Positions 1 to 7,044 of a stretch of 31,521 nt of DNA are shown here, piece after piece. The number at the start of each line of letters is the position of its first letter. Position 1 is the stretch's first letter. Below the pieces are notes generated by a model that was given only the letters and a program-made list of their open reading frames with translations, was not told the DNA's origin and did no database searches. The translations under genes and the position numbers were made by a program. Source of the DNA: an uncultured Eubacteriales bacterium (lineage in GTDB: Bacteria > Bacillota > Clostridia > Oscillospirales > CAG-272); contig CAJJIY010000018.1 of the NCBI GenBank assembly GCA_905187695.1, forward strand, positions 1-31,521, in the 5' to 3' direction.

Positions 1-119
1 TTTCCTTTCTTTTGGGAGTAGATGTGTTTTGTGGTGAAACCATTATACCAAAAGGAACGAGAGGCTCTCAACTTTCATTTAAGTTTACAATACGGAAAAT
101 CAAAAAAGGAGAAACATAA

Positions 120-335
120 ATGAAAGAATCAACTTACAAAACCTACGAGGAACTGCCGCTGTTTCTAAACGCCGATACCGTGGCGCAGGTGCTGGGCATC
201 GCCAAGTCCTCGGCATACGAACTGATGCACGAGAAGGATTTTCCAGCGATCCGCGTCGGCAACCGAATGCTCGTGGAGAAAAGTAAATTCAAAGCGTGGG
301 CAGACAAAGAAGCAACAGGGGAGGAAACGAAATGA
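120..335 (+). CDS. Excisionase-like HTH DNA-binding protein
   Basis: This 71-residue protein carries a MerR/excisionase-type helix-turn-helix: an 'LNADTVAQVLGI' helix, a recognition helix around 'SSAYELMH', then the 'PAIRVGNRMLVEKSKFKAW' wing that is typical of the family. Such proteins bend DNA at the attachment site and direct tyrosine recombinases towards excision, or act as small regulators. The start follows an AAAGGAG ribosome site at about 105-111. The stop overlaps the next ATG (ATGA at 332-335), so the two genes are translationally coupled. Its place at the head of the mobilization module, with two integrases in the same element, supports an Xis-like role. The exact role is inferred. 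Confidence 0.8.
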   Translation: MKESTYKTYEELPLFLNADTVAQVLGIAKSSAYELMHEKDFPAIRVGNRMLVEKSKFKAWADKEATGEETK

Positions 336-1333
336 CGTCACCGGAATCCTATTGGGACGCTCTGCACGAAATGCCGAAAGGCATTTTGGATGGCCTTAAA
401 AATGCGGAACTTACCGAAAAAGAATACCGCAGGCTGTGTCCCGCCATGGATCGGTTGTGGAATGCTTTCGGTATCCGATGCCTCGGACGGTATTACAGCA
501 ATAAAGATATTCAGGATACCATCCTCACCAATTGTAAAGCCGAAGTGTTCCAAAACGCGGTCAAGTACGTTAAGCCCAACCCGGGCACGGGGGCAACCTA
601 TCAGTTGGCTTCCGCCCTCTTTCTGTTCTTTGCTTTCGGAGATCGGATCGAAGAAGAATATAAAAAGGGCAAGATGGACGGACTCCGGTTGCAGCTCATC
701 GTGCACTCGTATCTTTACGATGCGGAACTGTTTATCGACAACCGAATCTTCACGTCGAGGTACAAGATTTCATTTGATGAGAAAGATGATCCGAAATCCA
801 GTCTTGCTTTTCTGAAAGAGTACATCGACAAGCGTGAGAAGGAGAAGAAAAACGATTATTTCATTCTGCCGAAGCAGGTGATGAATATGGATCTCTCCGG
901 CGGTGAACTTTTGGTTTTCACGGTGCTGATGTATTATGAAAATCGGGAAACGTATTCCTGCTATCCGTCGTTCAGAAGCATCGGCTCTATCACGCACATG
1001 ACCAGGAATACCGTGATGAAACACGTCAGAGGACTCGAGCAGAAGGGGCTGATCGAAACCGAACAAACGCAGGTCACCCTTCGGGACGGGGGCAAACATA
1101 ACGGAACACTCCTCTATCATATCAAGCCGATCGCGGATGCGTGGGAAGCGTTCGAGCAGCGGCAACTGAAAGCACTCTACGAAGAATCCGCCAGAGCCAA
1201 CGCACAGAAAACCCTCGAAGAATACGATAAAAAGCATCCGAGAACCAAGCCGGAGAAGAAACCGGAAGAGATCAAAAAGAAGCCGGAAAAGCCCCCGAAA
1301 ACTGCCGAAACCGAGGAAGAACTGCCGTTTTGA
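332..1333 (+). CDS. Winged-helix (HTH_36-type) replication/regulatory protein of the mobile element
   Basis: This is a 333-residue protein. The chosen ATG at 332 overlaps the upstream stop and follows AGGGGAGG; an in-frame start at 296 lies inside the previous gene and is less likely. Residues about 185-265 form a winged helix-turn-helix with the pattern of replication-initiator-like and DnaD/HTH_36 proteins: 'LSGGELLVFTVLMYYENRE', then 'YPSFRSIG' and 'TRNTVMKHVRGLEQKGLI'. The N-terminal half has no motif I recognise. The C-terminal 45 residues are a Lys/Glu/Pro-rich, probably disordered tail ending in 'EEELPF'. In comparable mobilizable elements a protein of this kind sits just before the relaxosome genes and is thought to control replication or transfer. 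I cannot tell initiator from regulator. Confidence 0.7.
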   Translation: MTSPESYWDALHEMPKGILDGLKNAELTEKEYRRLCPAMDRLWNAFGIRCLGRYYSNKDIQDTILTNCKAEVFQNAVKYVKPNPGTGATYQLASALFLFFAFGDRIEEEYKKGKMDGLRLQLIVHSYLYDAELFIDNRIFTSRYKISFDEKDDPKSSLAFLKEYIDKREKEKKNDYFILPKQVMNMDLSGGELLVFTVLMYYENRETYSCYPSFRSIGSITHMTRNTVMKHVRGLEQKGLIETEQTQVTLRDGGKHNGTLLYHIKPIADAWEAFEQRQLKALYEESARANAQKTLEEYDKKHPRTKPEKKPEEIKKKPEKPPKTAETEEELPF

Positions 1334-1360
1334 GCAGGGTCGATTTCGAAGCAGGATAAA

Positions 1361-1540
1361 GCCGTGTCTCATCACGGCAGACCACACCGCCCGGCAACGC
1401 CGGTCGGGGCTTTTCCCGAGGTGTTTCGGGCATTTTGGGGCGTATTTGGTGCGCGGGCGGGTTTCCGTCCGTGCATCAGGTACGGATCCCGCGGTCTCAA
1501 AACGAAAATAACGCCCGTGTTGTAAAGAGAATACGGGTGT
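1361..1540. other. Candidate origin of transfer (cluster of inverted repeats)
   Basis: The 239-bp gap between the HTH protein and the relaxosome gene holds several inverted repeats. GCCGTG-6nt-CACGGC is at 1361-1378 and perfect. CCGGC-AAC-GCCGG is at 1391-1403 and perfect. CCCGA-6nt-TCGGG is at about 1415-1430. The fourth has 11-nt arms, ACGCCCGTGTT at 1511-1521 and AATACGGGTGT at 1530-1540, with 9 of 11 pairs and an 8-nt loop. Clustered inverted repeats directly upstream of a ribbon-helix-helix accessory gene and a relaxase gene are the usual layout of an oriT. The nic site cannot be assigned from sequence alone. Some of the hairpins could instead end transcription of the upstream gene. Confidence 0.5.
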
Positions 1541-1572
1541 CTCAACTATACACACAGAAAAAGGAGAAGAAA

Positions 1573-1980
1573 ATGGCAAAAGAAAATTTGATCGCCAAGG
1601 GCGTCCGTATGCCGCAGGAAATGTGGGATATGTGCGATACCATGACGGAGAAAACAAGTGAATCATCCCGCAACGAATTCATCCGCCGCGCCGTGGAATT
1701 CTATATCGAATACAAAAATCATGAGCGCCACGTTGAATTTCTTACCCCCGCGCTTGAGTCTGTCATCGACGGAAAGATCAAAGATTCCGAGGACAGGATC
1801 GCGAGAATTATCTTCAAACTCGCGGTCGATCAGAACTTTCTCGCGCACCTCATCGGCAATCAGTACGACTACCGTGAAGAGGATCTGGAAGAGATCCGGC
1901 GCGATTCTATGGAGGAAGTTAGAAGCACAAACGGTCAGCTTTCTCTTACGAAAGCATACCGCGACGGGCATAGAAACTGA
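1573..1980 (+). CDS. Ribbon-helix-helix relaxosome accessory protein (MobC-like)
   Basis: This is a 135-residue protein. The start at 1573 follows AAAAAGGAGAAGAAA; the in-frame extension upstream to 1435 runs through the inverted-repeat region and is rejected. Residues about 10-50 match a CopG/MetJ-type ribbon-helix-helix: 'KGVRMPQEMWDMCDTM' as strand plus first helix, then 'SRNEFIRRAVEFYIEY'. The rest is helical and charged. The stop codon TGA shares its last base with the ATG of the relaxase gene (1980), so they are coupled. Small RHH proteins in this position bind oriT and help load the relaxase, and they often repress their own operon. The role is inferred from context and fold, since MobC-type proteins diverge strongly. 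Confidence 0.75.
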   Translation: MAKENLIAKGVRMPQEMWDMCDTMTEKTSESSRNEFIRRAVEFYIEYKNHERHVEFLTPALESVIDGKIKDSEDRIARIIFKLAVDQNFLAHLIGNQYDYREEDLEEIRRDSMEEVRSTNGQLSLTKAYRDGHRN

Positions 1981-3863
1981 TGGCAAAACTGATTCTCAAA
2001 GCGCCGTTTTACGGTCCGAAATCGAAAACTCCTGCGGGAAAAGGGCGCAGCGGATACGCGGAATACATTGCGACCCGCGAGGGTGTCGAGGTCATTCTGA
2101 GGAGCGGTATGGCAGATTATATCGGGGAAAGGCGGGGCTCGAACGGTTTGTTTTCCGATAAAGATGTGCCGATCGAACTGTCAAAGATCAAAGCCGAGAT
2201 CGATTCGCTGAAAGGAAATATGTGGGGACTCATCTTTTCTCTGACGCGAGCCGATGCCGAACGGCTCGGGTATAACAGCGCCGGGCAGTGGATGAATCTG
2301 CTTCGCTCCCGCAGAAACGATATTGCTTTCGCTATGCATATCAAACCGGAGAACCTCCGTTGGTACGCGGCGTATCATCAGAAAGAAAAACATCCGCACG
2401 TGCATATGCTCGTGTGGTCGGAAAATCCAGGCGAACCTTATCTGACGGTCGGGGGCATCGAGCGCATCAAAAAAGTGATCTCCGACGATATTTTCCGCCA
2501 GGACAAGATGAGTATTTATCAAAAGCAGACCGAGGTCCGCGACGAGATCAAAGCGGAATTTCGTAAAAAACTTTCCGAAATCGCCGAAGAGATCCGTCGG
2601 TCTTCGTTCGATTCTCCCGCACTGGAAGAAAAAATATTGTTACTTTCCGAACGGCTTTCATCCGTCAAAGGCAAAAAAGTTTACGGATACCTGCGCGCAA
2701 ATGATAAAAAACTCGTCAACGAAATCGTAAAAACTCTTGCGGAAAACGAAAAGATCTCCGAGCTCTATGACGTGTGGCATCAGTGCCGTTGCGAAGAGTT
2801 CCGCACCTATACCGACAAGATGCCGGAGAAAATTCCGCTCGAAGAGAACGAAGAATTCAAATCTATCCGAAACGCCGTGGTCAGACTTGCGTCGGATTTC
2901 GGCGTACTTCCGGAGCGAAACGAACCCGATCTGCACTACGATTACGAGCCGAGATTCTCTCATTCGGCGGTGCAAAAGGCAAAGGAAATGTTCGAGTCGG
3001 GCGAGATAAACGAAGCGGCGGACTATTTGTTGCAGGCGGGCAGACAGGGAAATCAATATGCTTACGCCTATCTCGGCGACTGTTATCTGCGCGGAAAGTA
3101 TCTGAAAAAGGATACCGACCTCGGCGAAAGCTATCTGAGCCGTGCGGCAGAAGCGGGCATCGAATACGCCAACTACCGGCTCGGCAAGTTTTATCTTTCA
3201 AGTTCCGATGAAGACGTGTGGAAATACGCCGAAGAGTGTCTGCAATTCAGCACGGAAAAAGGAAACGGGTGCGCGGCATATGCGCTGTATCAGGCGTACC
3301 GTGACGGAAAACTTTCGGGCGGGACCGGACTTGCAAAACGGTATCTGCGGCGCGCGTCCGAACTCGGTTTTTATCCGGCGGAGTATCGGCTGGCGCTGGA
3401 GTTGATAAAAGGAAATCCCGACGAAGCCGAAAAACTTTTGAAAAGCGAGGCGGAGCACGGGAGCACCTTTGCGATGTATCGGCTCGGAAAAATTTTATTC
3501 GCCGAAGGAAAAACCGAAGAAGCACTTGATTATTTCGAGCGCGCTGCCGGGACCGATCCATGGGCGAAAACGCAACTCGGGCTCCTGTGCTATTACAAAC
3601 TCGACGATTCGGAAAAAGGGCTGACGCATCTGAACGAAGCTTCGGAGCGCGGCTATGCTCCGGCAAAAGAAGCCCTGCGGTCGATCGCGGAGAACCGCAA
3701 CGCGCTGATCGTCACGGGTATCATCAACCTCTTTTATTACGCAAGCGAGATCATTGAAGAGGACGGGCTCAAAGAATCCGGACAGGGCGACGGAATCGAT
3801 TCGAGGCAAAAGCGAGAGATTCGCGCCAAGAGAAACGCGCAGAACCTCGGACCGCAGATGTGA
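1980..3863 (+). CDS. MOBP-type (MobL-like) relaxase with C-terminal Sel1 repeats
   Basis: This 627-residue protein is predicted to nick oriT and lead the transferred strand into the recipient. The relaxase domain occupies roughly residues 1-200. The metal-binding histidine cluster reads 'AYHQKEKHPHVHMLVW' (H133, H138, H140, H142). The N-terminal 'GYAEYIATREGVE' offers Y26 or Y29 as the catalytic tyrosine. A charged helical linker (about 180-310) follows. From about residue 325 to 575 there are tandem Sel1/TPR-like helical repeats with recurring 'A..YLG..Y..G' and 'A..YL..AAE.G...A.YRLG' patterns. Such repeats usually bind proteins, so this part may recruit a coupling protein or other partner. 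No coupling ATPase or mating-pair genes lie in this window, so transfer machinery must be supplied from outside the window or by a helper element. Confidence 0.85.
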   Translation: MAKLILKAPFYGPKSKTPAGKGRSGYAEYIATREGVEVILRSGMADYIGERRGSNGLFSDKDVPIELSKIKAEIDSLKGNMWGLIFSLTRADAERLGYNSAGQWMNLLRSRRNDIAFAMHIKPENLRWYAAYHQKEKHPHVHMLVWSENPGEPYLTVGGIERIKKVISDDIFRQDKMSIYQKQTEVRDEIKAEFRKKLSEIAEEIRRSSFDSPALEEKILLLSERLSSVKGKKVYGYLRANDKKLVNEIVKTLAENEKISELYDVWHQCRCEEFRTYTDKMPEKIPLEENEEFKSIRNAVVRLASDFGVLPERNEPDLHYDYEPRFSHSAVQKAKEMFESGEINEAADYLLQAGRQGNQYAYAYLGDCYLRGKYLKKDTDLGESYLSRAAEAGIEYANYRLGKFYLSSSDEDVWKYAEECLQFSTEKGNGCAAYALYQAYRDGKLSGGTGLAKRYLRRASELGFYPAEYRLALELIKGNPDEAEKLLKSEAEHGSTFAMYRLGKILFAEGKTEEALDYFERAAGTDPWAKTQLGLLCYYKLDDSEKGLTHLNEASERGYAPAKEALRSIAENRNALIVTGIINLFYYASEIIEEDGLKESGQGDGIDSRQKREIRAKRNAQNLGPQM

Positions 3864-3866
3864 GTG

Positions 3867-3890
3867 CAAATATTGATACGCATGTAAACA
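3867..3890 (+). repeat. Module-boundary direct repeat, copy 0 (diverged)
   Basis: The segment starts 4 bases after the relaxase stop. It matches the repeat found at 6882, 8980 and 12739, with one substitution and one inserted base across the CAAATATTGATACGCA-TGTAAACA stretch. It lies just before the hairpins that separate the relaxase gene from hicB. Confidence 0.6.
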
Positions 3891-3935
3891 GCACTTGCTA
3901 AGGCAAGTGCAAAAAAGCCGACCACGACGGTCGGC
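3891..3935 (-). terminator. Hairpins between relaxase and hicB; terminator for hicB
   Basis: Two hairpins sit side by side. GCCGACC (3917-3923) pairs with GGTCGGC (3929-3935). On the minus strand this stem is followed directly by TTTTTT, giving a classic intrinsic terminator for hicB. The second stem pairs GCACTTGC (3891-3898) with GCAAGTGC (3903-3910). It has no T-run on the plus strand, so it may only stabilise the relaxase transcript end. Confidence 0.75.
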
Positions 3936-3941
3936 TTACAA

Positions 3942-4175
3942 TCAAGGATTGGCGGATTCATTATCGGGTTCCGGAATAACAATATGATCTTCCAGTGCGG
4001 CGGTAAGCCATGCAACTTTTGCATCCCGCGCATTGGCAATTGCCTGTTCCGCAGTTTCTCCGGTGGTCACACAACCGGGCAACTCAGGAAAGGAGACAAC
4101 GAATCCGCCTTCATCGGGATCAGGAATCAATTCCATTTTGTATGGAAGAGCTAAATATTCGTTTAAGGTTTTCAT
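3942..4175 (-). CDS. HicB-family antitoxin-like protein (orphan)
   Basis: This is a 77-residue protein with the HicB partial RNase H-like fold signature: 'YKMELIPDPDEGGFVVSFPELPGCVTTGETAEQAIANARDA' without a break. Full HicB antitoxins often add a C-terminal ribbon-helix-helix or HTH domain, which is missing here. No hicA toxin gene is visible on either side: upstream lies only its promoter and then int1, downstream the terminator. The gene is transcribed alone, opposite to the transfer and integrase genes. It may be a leftover antitoxin, an anti-toxin against a chromosomal HicA, or a member of the widespread solitary HicB-like group whose role is unknown. Confidence 0.8.
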   Translation of the reverse strand: MKTLNEYLALPYKMELIPDPDEGGFVVSFPELPGCVTTGETAEQAIANARDAKVAWLTAALEDHIVIPEPDNESANP

Positions 4176-4200
4176 TTCAGTCCCCCTCGCTTTCGCTTTG

Positions 4201-4229
4201 ATTATAAATAGCAGTGCCTACGGTGTCAA
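4201..4229 (-). promoter_or_regulatory. Sigma-A promoter of hicB
   Basis: On the minus strand TTGACA (4224-4229) and TATAAT (4201-4206) are separated by exactly 17 bases. Both boxes are perfect consensus, 26 bases before the hicB start codon. Confidence 0.85.
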
Positions 4230-4249
4230 CGGGTTTTGATAAAAACAAA

Positions 4250-4268
4250 TGATAACTTTTTGATAACT
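4250..4268 (+). repeat. Phased direct repeats upstream of int1
   Basis: TGATAACT occurs at 4250-4257 and again at 4261-4268, an 11-bp period or about one helical turn. A related TTTTGATAA lies at 4234-4242. Direct repeats with this phasing ahead of an integrase gene may be binding sites for the excisionase-like protein or for the integrase arm domain. This is inference. Confidence 0.4.
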
Positions 4269-4335
4269 CTTCGGTTTTGGTCTGGATATATGAAAATCTT
4301 TGTGATATTGTTTGTCGCGAAAGGAGTTGATGACA

Positions 4336-5526
4336 ATGAGCAAACGACGTCCGAACGGGGACGGAACTGTCAGGAAAAGACCCGACGGAAGATGGGAAGC
4401 ACGCATCATCGTCGGGCACAAAGAAAATAAAAAGCCGATCTACAAATCGGTCTTCGGTCTCACACAGGCAGAGGCGATGGCAAAGTTTCGCAAACTGCAG
4501 GAGGTTTACCGGGGCGTGGAGCTGACAGAGGACAGCATCGTCACGCTGAACGAATGGCTCGACCGTTGGCTGGCATACGAAAGAGAGATCGTCCGTCATT
4601 CCACGATCGGAAAATACGAACTTTACGCGAGCGCATACGTCCGCCCGTACCTCGGGGAGAAAAAGATCTCCGCGATCCAGACGAGAGACGTGCAGGCACT
4701 CTACGTAAAACTTCTCAAAGAAGGGCGCATCATCGCCGATCCGAAAAAGGGCAAAGGGCTCTCGGGAAGCACCGTCCGAGCCGTACACGCCATGCTTCAT
4801 AAATGCTTTGAGATGGCGGTCGAACAGCACATCGTCGTGAAAAATCCGACCGAAGTGACCACGCTTCCGAAACTCAATGAAAACGTCCGCCAGGCGCTCA
4901 ACGAGAACCAACTCAAACAGTTCCTCGAAGCGATCCGAAAAGAACCGTGGTGGTACGACCTCTTCTACACCGAGTGCATGACGGGACTCCGGCGCGGGGA
5001 ACTCTGCGGACTGCGGTGGGAGGACTTCAACGCCGAGGACGGAACGCTGACGGTGAAACGGCAGATCATCGTCACCAAAGGCGGGTTTGAAATCGGGGAT
5101 CCGAAAACCGATACGGGCATCCGCACGATCGTCCTGCCGAAAAGCGTGGTGAATCTTCTGAAAGAGAGACATGAGCGGATCGAATCCGAATGGATCTTCC
5201 CGAGCGTTTCCGACAGCGAAAAGCCGGTCAATCCCAACAGCGTCTACGGCGCGTTCAAAAGGATCCTCAAAAAAGAGGGACTGCCCGACATCCCATTCCA
5301 CAGTCTGCGCCACACCTACGCGACCAATTCCACCTCCGCCGGCATCGACGAAAAGACCCTTGCCAAGAACCTCGGGCATAAGAAAGCGGCATTTACCTAC
5401 AACCAGTACACGCACGTCACCGACTATATGCAGCAACATGCCTCGGATATCACGGGCGACGCGCTCGAAAACATTCTCGGAAAGGACTTGAAACCATGGG
5501 ACGACGAAAAAACGGAAAAGGACTGA
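4336..5526 (+). CDS. Tyrosine recombinase/integrase 1
   Basis: This is a 396-residue site-specific recombinase. The start at 4336 was chosen for its AAGGAG site 9 bases upstream (4321-4326); TTG at 4312 and ATG at 4330 are in frame but badly spaced. The N-terminus 'RRPNGDGTVRKRPDGRWEARI' is the three-stranded Arm (AP2-like) DNA-binding domain. A SAM-like core-binding domain spans about 65-170. The catalytic domain contains R219 in 'TGLRRGEL', H322 and R325 in 'HSLRHTYAT', the 'LGHKKA' box, and the nucleophile Y358 in 'YNQYTHV'. All key residues are present, so the enzyme should be active. It overlaps integrase 2 by 31 bases, which implies co-expression and perhaps joint action. Confidence 0.92.
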   Translation: MSKRRPNGDGTVRKRPDGRWEARIIVGHKENKKPIYKSVFGLTQAEAMAKFRKLQEVYRGVELTEDSIVTLNEWLDRWLAYEREIVRHSTIGKYELYASAYVRPYLGEKKISAIQTRDVQALYVKLLKEGRIIADPKKGKGLSGSTVRAVHAMLHKCFEMAVEQHIVVKNPTEVTTLPKLNENVRQALNENQLKQFLEAIRKEPWWYDLFYTECMTGLRRGELCGLRWEDFNAEDGTLTVKRQIIVTKGGFEIGDPKTDTGIRTIVLPKSVVNLLKERHERIESEWIFPSVSDSEKPVNPNSVYGAFKRILKKEGLPDIPFHSLRHTYATNSTSAGIDEKTLAKNLGHKKAAFTYNQYTHVTDYMQQHASDITGDALENILGKDLKPWDDEKTEKD

Positions 5527-6902
5527 TCCGTCAGCGTAAGGACGGCAGGTGGGAGGGCAGATGCGTCGTCGGCTACGATGAAAAGGGACTACCGATCACG
5601 AAGAACGTCCTCGCAAAAACCAAACGCGAGACCGAAGAAAAACTCAAAACCCTGCGGGAAAGCGTAGAGAAACCGGTCGTCAAAACCTCGGCGGATATGT
5701 CGTTCGGTGAGTACATCGACTACTGGTATCGCAACTTCTGTGAGATCTCGATCGCCGAAACGACAAAACTTAAATATCAAAATGAGATCTATAAGCACAT
5801 CATCCCCGGCATCGGCAGGATCCCGCTGACGCATCTGAAAAAGAGCGATCTCGAAAAGTTCTACGCCGAGCAGATGAAGACCGGCAACCTCGACCGCAAC
5901 GGCGTGGGCGAAAAAAAGCTCTCGGGCGCGGTGATCCGTTCGATGCATACGCGCATCAAATCCGCGCTCGACCAGGCGCAAAAAGAGGGACTCGTCAACC
6001 GGAACGAGGCGGTCGGGTGCAAACTCCCGCCGAAAAAGAACAGGGAGGTCGAGGTCCTCAGCCACGACGAAATGCGCCGGCTCTTGATCCAGGCGAAAGC
6101 CGAGGGCTTCTACGAAATGATCCTCCTCGCGCTTGCCTCGGGGCTCCGCCGTGGCGAGTTGCTCGGACTGCGCTGGGAAGACATCAACTTTAAGACCTGC
6201 GAGCTCAGCGTGAAGAGGGAATACACCACGCTTGGCTCGGAATACATCGTCAGCACGCCGAAAACGAAAGCATCGGTCCGAACCATCAAGATCCCGCAAT
6301 CGGTCGTCAGGATCTTCGAAGAATACAAGAAAACGGTGGATTCCGAATGGGTGTTTCCGTCCCCGCTCGACAAAACAAAACCGAGAAGCCCCACAAGCTG
6401 CCGGAGCAAGCTCTCCGACCTTCTCGACCGCGCCGAGTGTAAGCACATCCCGTTCCACGGACTGCGCCATATCTTCGCAACCAACGGCATTGAGAACGGA
6501 ATGGACATCAAAACGCTTTCGGCGATCCTCGGGCATTCCTCGGCGGAAACGACCATCAGCACCTACTCCCACGTCACGGGACTGATGGAGAAAAGAGCCG
6601 CCGAAAAACTCGACCGGGCGTATGGCAACCGCACCGAAGAGGATTCGACCGCAACCCCAACCGCAGAGCCGAAACCCGCCAAATTCACCGCCAAGCAAGG
6701 CAAAAAGCGCAAGCCCGGCACCGGATGCATCAGCCAAGTCTCCAAGAACACCTGGCAGGGAAAATATACCCCGTGGAATCCAGATGGCACAAGACAGTGC
6801 CATGTCGTATATGCGAAGAGCTATGAGGAGTGCGAACGGAAGTTGGAAGAGATGATAGCAAATCTCAAAGCGGAGGAAGAATCAAAAATTGATACGCAGT
6901 AA
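5496..6902 (+). CDS. Tyrosine recombinase/integrase 2 with a second Arm-like domain at the C-terminus
   Basis: This is a 468-residue recombinase starting inside the end of int1, with AAAGGA (5481-5486) 9 bases before the ATG. The N-terminal Arm domain reads 'GKGLIRQRKDGRWEGRCVVG'. Catalytic residues are R218 ('SGLRRGELLGL'), H321 and R324 ('HGLRHIFAT'), the 'LGHSSAET' box and Y357 ('STYSHV'). A Thr/Pro/Lys-rich linker follows at about 375-405. After it, residues about 408-460 look like another Arm-type fold ('GTGCISQVSKNTWQGKYTPW', then a Lys/Glu-rich helix). That makes the protein longer than a usual integrase of about 390 residues. The last residues, SKIDTQ and the stop, lie inside the direct repeat at 6882-6913 and are identical to the end of RloB. 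Confidence 0.92.
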   Translation: MGRRKNGKGLIRQRKDGRWEGRCVVGYDEKGLPITKNVLAKTKRETEEKLKTLRESVEKPVVKTSADMSFGEYIDYWYRNFCEISIAETTKLKYQNEIYKHIIPGIGRIPLTHLKKSDLEKFYAEQMKTGNLDRNGVGEKKLSGAVIRSMHTRIKSALDQAQKEGLVNRNEAVGCKLPPKKNREVEVLSHDEMRRLLIQAKAEGFYEMILLALASGLRRGELLGLRWEDINFKTCELSVKREYTTLGSEYIVSTPKTKASVRTIKIPQSVVRIFEEYKKTVDSEWVFPSPLDKTKPRSPTSCRSKLSDLLDRAECKHIPFHGLRHIFATNGIENGMDIKTLSAILGHSSAETTISTYSHVTGLMEKRAAEKLDRAYGNRTEEDSTATPTAEPKPAKFTAKQGKKRKPGTGCISQVSKNTWQGKYTPWNPDGTRQCHVVYAKSYEECERKLEEMIANLKAEEESKIDTQ

Positions 6903-6913
6903 ACAATGAAAAA
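6882..6913 (+). repeat. Module-boundary direct repeat, copy A
   Basis: This 32-nt segment is identical to 8980-9011. It starts TCAAAAATTGATACGCAG, includes the TAA stop of integrase 2 and ends in AATGAAAAA. Copies A and B flank the rloAB module exactly. Confidence 0.9.
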
Positions 6914-6984
6914 GGATTTTACTCATGATAATTATTTCTTAAATGTGAAATTTGAAAAATATTTGCAAAAATGCAGAATAAGGA

Positions 6985-7013
6985 TTGACAAACGGAGCAT
7001 AATAGAGTATACT
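6985..7013 (+). promoter_or_regulatory. Sigma-A promoter of rloAB
   Basis: TTGACA (6985-6990), a 17-base spacer and TATACT (7008-7013) give a near-consensus promoter about 31 bases before the rloA start. The defence pair therefore has its own promoter and does not depend on readthrough from the integrases. Confidence 0.85.
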
Positions 7014-7044
7014 AATAGCGAAGCTATCCGAAGGGAGATCTATC

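Noticed and set aside
4177..5439. 420-residue open frame on the minus strand
   Set aside because: It lies opposite the intact integrase 1, has no ribosome site, and its His/Phe/Asp-rich sequence is an antisense artefact of GC-biased coding.
5589..6803. 404-residue open frame on the minus strand
   Set aside because: Antisense of integrase 2 with no start signals or recognisable domain.
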